Assembly: GCF_009862785.1 (NCBI RefSeq)
Contig: NZ_WWHU01000001.1
Span: 3,224,001-3,288,000 of the forward strand
Direction: 5' to 3'
From: Gordonia sp. SID5947
Lineage (GTDB): Bacteria > Actinomycetota > Actinomycetes > Mycobacteriales > Mycobacteriaceae
DNA: 64,000 nucleotides
Shown in pieces: positions 45,678 through 54,940 of this stretch (positions within the stretch are counted from its first letter, which is position 1; each line of letters starts with the position of its first letter). A program made the position numbers and the translations under genes. The notes below the pieces were generated by a model that did not search any database, was not told the origin of the DNA, and saw nothing but the letters and a program-made list of their open reading frames with translations.

Positions 45678-46349
45678 TCAGTCGTGGTCGGGGCCGGCAC
45701 CGACGACCTCGATCTGGGCACCGTGCGCTGCCAACCACGCCTGGAGTACGGCGCCGGCGACGAGGCGTGGTTGCGACTCACCCACATCGAGCGGCCCGGC
45801 GATCCGTCCGGACGCACCGTCCACTGTGGCTCCAAAGATTCTGGTGCCACCCAGATCTGTGTACGATTCTGCGCCGTCGAACTTCACCGACCGCAATACC
45901 GCCGATCTCAGGTCGACGTCGGGCATGAATGCGTTCCGGCAGTCCGCGTCGGTGAGATCGGCACCACGCAGATCAGCTGAATCGAGGTCGCACCGCTGTA
46001 GGTGTGCCCCACGTAAAACCGCTTCTGCCGCTTGACAGTCCGATAGATCCGCCTTACGCAAGCGGGAGCCGGTGAAGTCGGCGCCGCGGAGGTCCGCCTC
46101 AGAGAAGGTGCAGCCTTCGAGCCACGACTCTCGCAAGGCGACGCCCCGAAGGTCCGCGTTCGCGAACCACGCACCACCAAGGTGCAGCCCGGAGAGATCG
46201 GCACCGCGGAAGTCGAGGTCGCTGCCGCCGAGTGTCGGGACAGAGTCCTGTTCGGACGCGCGCACGAAGAACTCCTCCAGTGCTGCACGCGCCGCCGAAT
46301 CATCAGGCCATCGACGCACCGCGTCACGGTCAGTCCGGTAATCCGTCAC
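45678..46349 (-). CDS. Pentapeptide-repeat protein, likely immunity partner of the giant toxin
   Basis: A 223-aa protein. Residues about 40-190 are almost continuous A(D/N)LXX-type pentapeptides (GADLSGLHLGG, EADLRGADFTGSRLRKADLS, SADLRGADLTDADC), which fold into a square beta helix that can mimic DNA, as in MfpA and Qnr. The start GTG overlaps the toxin stop by 4 nt (GTGA), so it is made right after the toxin. An earlier start is open at 46577 but would overlap the toxin by 230 bp. Tight coupling to a toxin gene is the hallmark of immunity. If the toxin attacks DNA or gyrase, a DNA mimic would fit. Confidence 0.7.
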   Translation of the reverse strand: MTDYRTDRDAVRRWPDDSAARAALEEFFVRASEQDSVPTLGGSDLDFRGADLSGLHLGGAWFANADLRGVALRESWLEGCTFSEADLRGADFTGSRLRKADLSDCQAAEAVLRGAHLQRCDLDSADLRGADLTDADCRNAFMPDVDLRSAVLRSVKFDGAESYTDLGGTRIFGATVDGASGRIAGPLDVGESQPRLVAGAVLQAWLAAHGAQIEVVGAGPDHD

Positions 46350-49300
46350 TCCACCCACCTCACACGTCCGTTCCATTCTGGCTTGCCGTCTATCAGTTCC
46401 CGCAGGTGCGCTTGGCGTTCTGGGCTCATCCCGTCGGTATCCATCAAGATGTTCTCGCCCTTGTCCAGTTCGCGGTCGATGCTGCGGATGAACTTCTCGT
46501 CGGACTTCGGCTTGATCGGCTCGCCCGGACGGTCTGCGTAGCTGGGCCGCATATCGGGTGAGGACTTGACGTCCCACCGATCCCCGTTCGCGTCGACGAA
46601 ATCGCCGCGGTCCTCGCCGGCGGGTCCGAGCTCGGCGCGTTCGATCGGACCCGGAATGATCCCCTGGCGCTCCGCAGCCAGGCCGACACTGACTTCTTGA
46701 ATACCCTTGGCGTCCAGCGGGACGCCTTGATGCGATGGATCGTGGCCGAGTTCTTGCACCCGCGCATCGAATTCCGCTGTGCCAGGGTCGGGGGATCGAT
46801 AGCCCGGCTCGGCTGACGTGTCCTCACCAGTCGGGGGGTCGTCTGAGGTGGACGCGGAGCGCTCGTCATGGCTCGAATCATCGACGGGCAGCTCGTCACC
46901 GAGGTCGAGTGGGATGGAATGTTCGTCCACGGCGTGATCGGGCGGATGGTCACGCCCGTGTTGGCTCGGCTCCCCCTCCGGCCGCGAAGTGCTGTCGGAT
47001 GGATGGCCTCCGATCCTTGATTCGGGGCCCCGCTCACCGGGCTGGCGATCCGCGCCGACGTGCCCGGGATCGTGCGAGATCGGGTGCACAGGCGTGCCGT
47101 CGGGATGGAATGCCATCGCCCACGCTCGGTGCCCGAAGTCGGCGGGCAACGGAGTCTCGGATCCGACCGCGGGGTCGCGCAACATGACCTCGCCCCGCGA
47201 TTGACTGCCGTGTACGCATGTGCGCCGACAGTTCGCGTCTCACCAGTTGAGTCGACCGCCGGAATCGGTGAGTGCTCGACCACCACAACAGCTGTCGCCC
47301 CATCGCCCAGATCGCGAAGTCGTTCGGCCAGAGCGTCTGGATCTGTGGCGCGAAGCTCACCTCCGCCTCTGGCCTCGAGCTCGTGTGCAGACACGCCATC
47401 TGGTCCAGCGGGACGGCTCGGCATCGAATCGATCTGCGTACCGGTCAGATCACTGATGTCGGCGAGAGCATCAGGTCCGCAGTTGTTGGCCGAATCGTCG
47501 AGCGAATGATCTGCGACCATACGCTCGTCGGAGGCACCGAGATCCCCGCCGTGGGTCGGAACATCGAGATCGTGCGTCTGCGTTGGCAGCCCGCCGTCCT
47601 GCGTTCCGGACGCGCTCTGAGGTGGATTCGCCCCCGTGACACCCGGATCGAGCTCAGCGGGTGAGACCACTGCCTTCCACTCGCCATTCTCGAGACGGGC
47701 CATGACGTCGGCGGTGCCATCGGGGTTGATGCGTTTGAGTTCTGCGCCGTCGGCGAAGGTGGTGCGCTCGGCGACATAATATTCCGGAGTGAGGACTCGC
47801 TGGCTTCCGGGAAATCCAACGCCGGTGTGAGGAGGTTCCCCACGCGGCATCTCCATAGACCACTTGGGTGCTGAGCTTTCTTCGCCCAGGTGCCGCCTGT
47901 CATACTCGTCGTAAAGGTGCTTGCTGGGGCTGTCGATCAGGCCCTTTTCCTGCTCGAGAATTCCCTCGATCACAAAGATGTGGTCCTTCACGCCCACCCT
48001 GTCGAAGGGATTGACATCTGGAGGCGTCAGGTCGTAGTCCAGGCGAAGACCTTCGATTATCCCAGCGGGAGCGCCCATCTGGTCCACATCCGCCTTCACC
48101 GACACGCATCCCCCGACACCGTCTGCGGTGAAAGTTGGGCCAAACGGATCCCCACCATCTCGAGCCTGCCTCATTATCGAATCCAGTTGTCCACCGCTGA
48201 CAACTTTCCGCATCACGTCGTTGGCGAGATCCGGGCGGGGGACGGCTTCGTCCATGGCAAGAAGGACCTCGAGCTCGGAGTCACTCAGCCTCTCGAGGTG
48301 TTCACGCCCAGCACCGTCTTCGGCGATGCGGTGGAGTAGATCGCGGATCTCGAGCGGCTGAAAGCCGTGACGGGCGGCCACTGATTCGAGCAGAGCAGGG
48401 ACGTCGGGCCGGGGTGGCTTCGCACCACTCCCTGTTTCGTCCGGCCCCATGGGCGGACCGCCGTCGCCGCTGTCAGCCGCGTCGTCGGCAGCACCAGTTC
48501 GTGCCGCACGTTCCGCATCCAACCGAGCACGCGTCTGAGTGGTCTCGCGAGTACTGGTAGTCCCCGTGTGCGCGCTCGTTGTGGCAGGAGCCTGATTTGG
48601 CAGCAGCGACAGGCCAACCGCATCCGCATCCGCGGCATCATTCCCTGCGCCGCTTGTATCTCGACCATCCTGAGACTCCTCGGCGCGGGTGACTTCGCCG
48701 TCCCGCGAGAGCCGCTCACCATCTCTTGGCGGAGGGCCGGCGCGACGTGCAGATTCGTGGTCGCCGGAAGTGGGTGGCGACTCGGACGGATGAACTCTCG
48801 ACGCATCCTCTGGTGACACATCGCTGTGGGAGCCGGCGTGTTCCTCGACCTGCGTGTCAGGAGTCCCAACCGCGTCATTGTCAGCGGCGGAGGACTCATT
48901 GTCGGCAGCCGAGGTGTGGTCGAGCGAGCGGTCCACCACTCCTGGCTCGGTATGGCTCTCTTCGTGACGGGGATGTTGGGGGGCAGTGGCGTCGTGCGGG
49001 GTGGCGTGTTCGGCATGAGGAGTGGCGGGCCGCTCAGCCTCCGCCAGCATATGACCCGAAGAATCTGCTGATCGCGCCAGAGTTTCAGGTCCATCCGAAC
49101 GCCTGATCGCGGATTCGGCACGTGCCGAGTGTGTTTCGGCCCGCACCGGGCTCTCAACGCGCGTCGAGGTATCGCCTCGGGCAGCTCCGTCGCTCCGGGG
49201 CGCAGGACGGTTGTCGACAGCGTCGGACGATCTCGGAGGCGGCCCTCCGCCGTCGCCTCTCTGCGCCTCCGCCCGGCTTGAATGTGAAATCGGTTGCTGC

Positions 49301-50985
49301 TGGGTAGATTGCGGTGAACCCGTGGTTGGATTCGTCTGTCCCGCAGACGTCGACGCCTGCACCGCGGTCGGCGAAGTCCCCGCGGGAGTTGCCTGCGCAC
49401 CGACGACTCCCGGAGACGACGCAGTGGGCATTGGGCTCGTTGATTCTGATGGACTGTCGTTGGTCGAATTCGAAGTTGGTGCGGCCTGTCCTGCGGTCGC
49501 CGGCGAATCAGCCTGCGAATCGACGCGCGGACTTACAACTTCAGCAGGCGTCGGGTCCGCTCCGGCGCCTGAGCCACCGTCCGAGTGCGCGGATTGGTCA
49601 CCAGACAGCACAGGATCATTCGATGACTGCACTGGCGGTTCGGCCGCCGACGGCGGGGACGAGTCCGTGCCGGATGCGGGTACCGAAGAGTGCTCCGGGC
49701 CTGTGGGTGTATCGGCGTTGGTTGTCGAGGCGCTCGTACTGCTTTCAGTCTGCCGGCCGTCTGTCGCGGCCGTCGGCGTGGACTCCGATGCACCGGCGCG
49801 AGGTTCCGTCTGCAGCGGCGAGGTGGAATCGCGTTGTCCGACCTGCGTTCCGCTGGAATCCCCGTTTCCGTCTTGCTCAGACGGCGTCGCGCCACGCCCA
49901 CTCTCAGTCTGTTCAGATGACGATGATTCCGGCGTGCCATCCCGAGAACCGGTGGAATCACCGGCGCGATCGGAATGGCCGCCAGAGGAGGACGAACCGT
50001 CGCCACTCGGGCTCGGCCGTGTGGTGCCATCACCAGATCCTGAACCTTCTGAACTGTTGGACGGCCGAGCCGAGTCCGGCTTGCCGGGACCAGCCGACAG
50101 CCCTCCGGAAAGGCCACCCCCGAGAAGCGTTTTCGGATCAAACGCATCACCGTAGATCAACGTCCCCGCAGCTCCGGCGCCTGCCGCGTTGACCACGCCA
50201 TCTGTCGCGCCGACCGCTGACCGCGAAAGCCACCGCGCACCCGTGCTGCTGAGATCTTCCAACTCACGACCAGCGAGTCGCGCCAAACCCTTCTCGGCCG
50301 CACCGCCGACCAAACCGCCGGCCGCACCTCCGATTGCGGAGGTCGCGAGGGTCTTCGAGAATTGTCCGCCATCGAACTCTTTACGACCGTCGGCCGCAAT
50401 CTGGTAACCCTGAATGGCGGCGTCCTGTAACCCAGCCAACGCGGCGTTGGTGACCGAGGCCTGGACTGCCTTCAGCACGACCCGTTTGCCGACCTCTGTG
50501 AGGATCTTGTCCAGAAGTTCCTTCAGGCCGACCCGTACCGCCACCTGTGCGAGCGCTTCGGCTATGCCGATCTGCGCCAGCGACGCTCCCCACGTCGGTA
50601 CCGCCATCGCCATCGCCCAGGCGATCTGGGCTGCAGTGATCACCAAGGTGGCATAGAACGACAGTTTTGCGTACTCGATGTTGGTCGCACTGGAGTCCGA
50701 CATGTCCGCGGCCGTGCGAGCAGCCTCCGCCATCTTCTCTGGTGACAGGTCGCCATCGAGCAGCTGGCGGAAAACCTCCGACAGCGCGTCCGCAGTGGCA
50801 CCGTCCAGATTGCGCTGCACCGACTGCGCTGCTGCCTGCAAGTCCGGCCGCAATGCCTCGATCTCACCGGCCGCGTCGTTCCATGCCGAGGCTATCCGCC
50901 GAAGTGAATCCTCATCGCCCTCAGGCCATTCCATGCCGATGATGACGCCCAGCCATGCCAACTCATGCGGAAACCCGATGGTCAA
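46346..50985 (-). CDS. CpnT-like giant polymorphic toxin, frameshifted near its C-terminus
   Basis: Predicted type VII effector of 1546 aa when one base is added; as read, the first frame ends at 46444. The CpnT-like/WXG100_2 N-domain (residues 1 to ~290) contains GMEWPEGDEDSLRRIASAW. A very long Ser/Thr/Pro/Asp/Gly-rich linker follows (~300-880), then a helical region (~890-1130). A papain-like Tox-PL domain has Cys1169 in NNCGPDALAD and His1256 in GAHAYTAVN. The C-terminal domain has GDRWDVKSS (Asp1472, Lys1474), a possible PD-(D/E)XK nuclease. The frame breaks at the C4 run 47193-47196: one more base restores GEVMLRDPAVGSE. The start is TTG 50985, after a G-rich site. Immunity genes flank both ends. 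Confidence 0.75.
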
Positions 50986-51027
50986 CGAACATCACCCCCC
51001 GACGTCACCGGAGCCCCCGAAACATCG

Positions 51028-51876
51028 TCAACCTCGCCGCGTCGCCTGCAACCGCTCGAACAACTGATCGGTCAACCGCTGCTCAGCCACACCGAAATCC
51101 GTCGACGTCGACGACCGCCACACCACCCCATCATCAGCCACATACCACACAGCCCAACCCAACCGAACATCCAACGGATCATCCGACACCGGCGGCACCG
51201 CCCACACCCGCCACCCATCACGCAACCGATCAGCCTGCAACCGATCCACCGGATAGGACCCCAAATCCTCACCAGCAATCCGCCCACGCACCACCGCCAA
51301 CGCATCCTCAGCAGGCAACCACGGCGACAACCCCACCGAATCCGGCCACGCCTGAACCTCGTCGTCCAGCAACGCTGTGACTGGTGGTGGAGTTTCAAAG
51401 GCGGTGACCAGCAGCATCACTCGCGCCATTTCCTCGGGACGCACGTCAACAGCAATCCATTCACGATCCATGTAGTCGACCGTCGGAACGGAGCGAAAGT
51501 CGATGGGCTGGGGCCAAGGCTTGACCTCCGGATAATCGCCTTTCAATGTGAGTGCGATCTTCAATGTCGCGACATTCCGGACCCGATCGATCCGTGCGAT
51601 CTTCCACGTGCTGTTCTTCCACGTGCAGTACGTGTCCACTGAACACAGTGCTGACAACTCGGCCGGCGTCACGCGTCGCGTGGCAATGAACGTGAAATCG
51701 TTCGTTGTCTCGGTGAATCCCTCCGGGATCGACTCACCCGGCTCGACGCCCACGACAACATACTCGGGCCAGGGCTTCCCTCGATCGGCTCTGAACCATC
51801 GGCCCTCGTACAGGGCATACAAGCCACTTGCGTACAGCCTTGAATCATCCAACGGCACAATCGGTCCCGCCACCAT
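51028..51876 (-). CDS. Immunity-like tandem paralogue 1
   Basis: A soluble 282-aa protein opening MVAGPIVPLD, with about 46 bp separating it from the toxin gene downstream. The N-terminal ~180 residues are only moderately like paralogue 2. The C-terminal ~95 (WLPAEDALAVVRGRIAGED, SYPVDRLQADRLRDGWRVW, LGWAVWYVADDGVVW) are nearly identical to it. The last part resembles small YrhB/Imm35-type domains associated with toxin immunity, but this is a visual match. Its ATG shares one base with the stop of paralogue 2 (TGATG). T/G-ended codons in the shared region are unlike neighbouring genes, suggesting import. Confidence 0.5.
   Translation of the reverse strand: MVAGPIVPLDDSRLYASGLYALYEGRWFRADRGKPWPEYVVVGVEPGESIPEGFTETTNDFTFIATRRVTPAELSALCSVDTYCTWKNSTWKIARIDRVRNVATLKIALTLKGDYPEVKPWPQPIDFRSVPTVDYMDREWIAVDVRPEEMARVMLLVTAFETPPPVTALLDDEVQAWPDSVGLSPWLPAEDALAVVRGRIAGEDLGSYPVDRLQADRLRDGWRVWAVPPVSDDPLDVRLGWAVWYVADDGVVWRSSTSTDFGVAEQRLTDQLFERLQATRRG
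51043..51328. repeat. 286-bp direct repeat, copy A
   Basis: This segment encodes the C-terminal domain of immunity-like paralogue 1. By direct reading it matches 51909-52194 at 284 of 286 positions; the two differences lie in GAAAT/GAACT and CCCAAAT/CCCACAT contexts. The flanking coding sequence is far more divergent, so the match marks recent recombination or gene conversion. Confidence 0.9.
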
Positions 51877-52748
51877 CAGCCAACCTCCCCAGACCCAGCA
51901 GACCGCGCCGCCTGCAACCGCTCGAACAACTGATCGGTCAACCGCTGCTCAGCCACACCGAACTCCGTCGACGTCGACGACCGCCACACCACCCCATCAT
52001 CAGCCACATACCACACAGCCCAACCCAACCGAACATCCAACGGATCATCCGACACCGGCGGCACCGCCCACACCCGCCACCCATCACGCAACCGATCAGC
52101 CTGCAACCGATCCACCGGATAGGACCCCACATCCTCACCAGCAATCCGCCCACGCACCACCGCCAACGCATCCTCAGCAGGCAACCACGGCGACCTGGGC
52201 AGCGACTCGACTCGAAGACCCTGAATGATCTCGCGATCGAGCCGTGCGATCGGAGGTGGAGTCTCGAACGGAGTGATCTCCATCTGCACACGAGCCATCT
52301 CATCGGGACGGACTCGAACGCTGATCCACTCACGATCGCGACCGTCCACGCCAGGCCATGTCAAGAATTCGGTCCATGGAGGAGTCGGTGTGTCTTCGGC
52401 GTACTCGAAAGGCAAGTACGTTGCGACCGTCAACAGGGCTATCCGATTCACGGTATCCACACGATCGACGAACCACACCTTGTTCTTCCAGGTGCAAAAC
52501 GTCTCTACCGAGCAGAGGGCCGAAACGTCAGCAAGGGGTATGACGCCGGTTGCGATGAACTCGGAGTCATCTGGTGCACGGCTGAAATCATCGGGGATCT
52601 CCTCCCCCGGTCGGACACCGGCGATCGCTTCGCCATCCGCCCACTGCTTTCCCCGATCAGCAGCGAACCATCGGCCCCTCGCGAGGACGTACATCCCCGA
52701 TGGGTACAGCGTCGAACCATCCAGCGGCACAATCGGTCCCGCAACCAT
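51876..52748 (-). CDS. Immunity-like tandem paralogue 2
   Basis: A 290-aa paralogue of the next gene with the same opening (MVAGPIVPLD) and layout. The central part shares ALCSVETFCTWKNKVWFVDRV and the REWI/VRPDEMARV block with paralogue 1, but much else differs. The C-terminal domain is nearly identical at DNA level (286-bp repeat), followed by the tail RSAGSGEVG, which also ends the relic upstream. It overlaps the downstream gene by one base (TGATG) and the relic's stop in the same way, so the array is one transcript. Its function is inferred only from its place beside the toxin. Confidence 0.5.
   Translation of the reverse strand: MVAGPIVPLDGSTLYPSGMYVLARGRWFAADRGKQWADGEAIAGVRPGEEIPDDFSRAPDDSEFIATGVIPLADVSALCSVETFCTWKNKVWFVDRVDTVNRIALLTVATYLPFEYAEDTPTPPWTEFLTWPGVDGRDREWISVRVRPDEMARVQMEITPFETPPPIARLDREIIQGLRVESLPRSPWLPAEDALAVVRGRIAGEDVGSYPVDRLQADRLRDGWRVWAVPPVSDDPLDVRLGWAVWYVADDGVVWRSSTSTEFGVAEQRLTDQLFERLQAARSAGSGEVG
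51909..52194. repeat. 286-bp direct repeat, copy B
   Basis: This is the partner of the repeat at 51043-51328, encoding the C-terminal domain of immunity-like paralogue 2. The plus strand is strikingly poor in G across both copies. A shorter third match (about 50 bp, with a few changes) survives in the relic at 52748-52843. Confidence 0.9.
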
Positions 52749-52843
52749 CAGCCCACCTCCCCAGACCCAGCAGACCGCGTCGCCTGCAGCCGCTCGAACA
52801 ACTGATCAGTCATCCGCTGCTCAGAAATCGGACCTGCCACCAT
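52748..52843 (-). pseudogene. Internally deleted relic of the immunity-like family
   Basis: A 31-codon open frame begins MVAGPI, exactly as the two paralogues do, then jumps straight to SEQRMTDQLFERLQA and the tail RSAGSGEVG. About 250 residues have been removed in frame. Its stop shares one base with the ATG of paralogue 2 (TGATG), so the operon junction is intact. It may still be translated and could help couple translation of the next gene. Confidence 0.75.
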
Positions 52844-53199
52844 GCCGTCCGCTCCCTTCGCCGTCATCGCCTCCACAGAACTCCTCCGCCGGGCGCGATA
52901 CGCAGGCAGGTCATCCACGCGTTCGCCCTGCTCAACCACCGCGTGCCAACGCTATCAACGGCGGGGCATCCGTTCGCGCTCGTGCACAGCAGATGGACGC
53001 CACGGCTCATAATTCTGCCGAAAGCCTCGGTCCAGCTCTCGCCATACGACAGCCGGGCTGGGCCTCGGGCTCCGTCGATCCAGCGAGATCGTTCAGCTGA
53101 ACGACACCAACTTTGTCACCAGCTTCCCAAGCTCGCCACCGGGGCCAATCGGCATCGTTCACGCAGTAGAGTGGCGGTCGACTGAGCAAGGGGGACACA
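52844..53199. other. 356-bp divergent spacer without a supported gene
   Basis: The spacer separates the minus-strand immunity array from the plus-strand TPR-like gene. Short frames exist on the minus strand (53007-53198, and the extension of the relic to 52939), but they show no family pattern. It should hold the promoters for both directions. No palindrome or promoter hexamer was convincing. Confidence 0.45.
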
Positions 53200-53988
53200 T
53201 TGTCGACGGAACTGGTGGCAGAACTGTGCGAGCAGGGACTCGCAGCAGAGACCGCCGATCAGCTCGAGGAAGCACGGGTCCTCTATGCCCGTGCCTGGGA
53301 CAACGCCGAGCATGCGTTCGACCGGAGCGTCGCTGCGCATTATCGGGCCCGCGTCGTGCAGTCGGCAGAGGAGCGCCTCGCGTGGGCACGCACCAGTGTG
53401 GAGTGCGCCGCTCAGGTTGCAGAGGAGAACGACGAACGCATCTACCCCTTGCTGCCGACGCTGCACATCACGTCGGCAGCAGCGCTCTACGAGGTCGGCG
53501 ATCGCGAGGGCGCCCGAGAGCAGTACCTGGCCGCTGCTCGAGCCCTGCGCGTGCTGGACGATTCGGCACCTCAGGCTGCGCTCCTGCAAAGCGTGATCTA
53601 TGAGGGACTCAAGGCCACGGGATATGTCGCACCTGGGTCATGCCGTGAGGTCGACGACTTCATCGAACTGCTTCAGCGCGACAACGCGCTGGGCCCCCTC
53701 GCCTACGTTCTCGCGACACGTGTAACGGGTTGTGGCACCGCAGATCACGGCGCCGAATTCGTGCTCGCTCTGCGCGAACTCCACGACGCGGGGGTGCTGT
53801 CGGACGTGCAGCAGTCCGCGCTTCGATCGGCCGTCGAGGCAGCGCAGACCCTTGTTCTGGGCGATCCGCACGCCGTGGCCGGAGCGTCGGCGTCCGACGA
53901 AACCACACCCGTCCAGACGGTCGCAGAATCAACGAAGGGCGATGACCCGTTCGGCGACGGCAGCCCGAATGTCGCGCTGCGGATCTGA
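53200..53988 (+). CDS. TPR-like helical repeat protein
   Basis: A soluble, all-helical 262-aa protein. Repeating helix pairs with TPR-type spacing fill residues 1-210 (LAAETADQLEEARVLYARAWDNAEHAF, LHITSAAALYEVGDREGAREQYLAAARAL). The C-terminal 40 residues are acidic and disordered. Similar actinobacterial proteins act as scaffolds or regulators; some are misnamed rRNA methyltransferases. It starts with TTG 53200 behind AAGGGGGA. It converges on the EspG-like gene, both stops lying inside one 14-nt palindrome. Its link to secretion is positional only. Confidence 0.65.
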   Translation: MSTELVAELCEQGLAAETADQLEEARVLYARAWDNAEHAFDRSVAAHYRARVVQSAEERLAWARTSVECAAQVAEENDERIYPLLPTLHITSAAALYEVGDREGAREQYLAAARALRVLDDSAPQAALLQSVIYEGLKATGYVAPGSCREVDDFIELLQRDNALGPLAYVLATRVTGCGTADHGAEFVLALRELHDAGVLSDVQQSALRSAVEAAQTLVLGDPHAVAGASASDETTPVQTVAESTKGDDPFGDGSPNVALRI

Positions 53989-53998
53989 TCGCGATCAG
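53985..53998. terminator. 14-nt palindrome containing two convergent stop codons
   Basis: CTGATCGCGATCAG is a perfect palindrome that includes the TGA of the TPR-like gene and the TGA (minus strand) of the EspG-like gene. It may act as a compact two-way terminator, although the seven-base arms leave no unpaired loop. Confidence 0.25.
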
Positions 53999-54825
53999 TC
54001 CCCCGCGTAGGTGTCGGCCGTGACGCCGGCGCGCTTCTCTCGAACAATCCGCAGCATTCGTGCTACTTCTCTGTTGATTTCGCGGACCAACGACGCCTGA
54101 TCGATCGCCCTCGCGACATACCCCCCGTCGCTACGGTCGACGAGGTACTGGCCGTCGTCTTCCTTGTGTGACCAGTGCACATGTCCAGCCCTCTCCGAGT
54201 ACCCCCAGTCGCTCAGACGAAACGGGTTGACCTGGACAAACGCCGAGAAGGTCGTCGTCGCCGATTCGAACTTCTGCGCCGCCATCGAGGCGTCGTCGGC
54301 GTTGCGTTCCAAGAGGCTGCTCCCCCGTTGCAGCTCCGTCGACTGCGGCGCCTTCACCATGACGTCCCCCAGCCGACCTGCCGGTTGTTTCGGCGCAAGC
54401 GCAAGAACGACGTCCGCCAACCTGGTCGCGTCGGTCCGGAGAATCGTTATGTCTCCCGACCTGCCTTGGGGTTCGGATGGCTTCTGCACTGCCACGAAGC
54501 CGACCTCGCCTTGGCGAACTGCGTTGATCCGCACTGTGCGATCAACCTGGGCGTCGAAGCCGTCTTCCGGATATACACCGAACAACTGCATGCTCAGGTC
54601 CGGCCGCATCGAGGCCCGAATCCATGGGATCAGATTGTCGGGCGGATTGTTCTCGATGCGATCGAGCACGCTCTGGCGCTCTCGGTCGACCTCGTCCGGG
54701 ATTCTCGACGTCGGGGTACCCATGAAGGGGTAGGGCATCCGGTCCAAACCCAGGAGCTCGCAGTAGACCTTTACCGCGTACGACTCGATCGATCCGACTT
54801 GCTCACTAGATCGAACAGATGACAT
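53995..54825 (-). CDS. EspG-like ESX secretion chaperone
   Basis: A 276-aa cytosolic protein whose length and sequence rhythm suit EspG chaperones. It shows a Gly-Arg-containing strand (PSEPQGRSGDITILRTDATRLADVVLAL), then PKQPAGRLGDVMV, and near the end HWSHKEDDGQYLVDRSDGGYVARA, the W-x-D-x-x-x-G-x-Y type block seen in EspG. EspG binds PE-PPE pairs and keeps them soluble before export. It is divergent from a gene with a WxG-motif helical substrate, the expected partner. ATG 54825 has GGGGAGG about 8 nt upstream; the frame is open to 54957. The identification is by pattern, not by search. Confidence 0.5.
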   Translation of the reverse strand: MSSVRSSEQVGSIESYAVKVYCELLGLDRMPYPFMGTPTSRIPDEVDRERQSVLDRIENNPPDNLIPWIRASMRPDLSMQLFGVYPEDGFDAQVDRTVRINAVRQGEVGFVAVQKPSEPQGRSGDITILRTDATRLADVVLALAPKQPAGRLGDVMVKAPQSTELQRGSSLLERNADDASMAAQKFESATTTFSAFVQVNPFRLSDWGYSERAGHVHWSHKEDDGQYLVDRSDGGYVARAIDQASLVREINREVARMLRIVREKRAGVTADTYAGD

Positions 54826-54940
54826 TCGACAATCCTCCCCTGAACAGCGACGCCGTGGTCGGGTAACCTCGGCTGCGTGTTGTCGATGGGGGTGGCAGCT
54901 CCGGCGGGGGGCTGTGCAGGAGCGAGCACGGGGGATCGTT

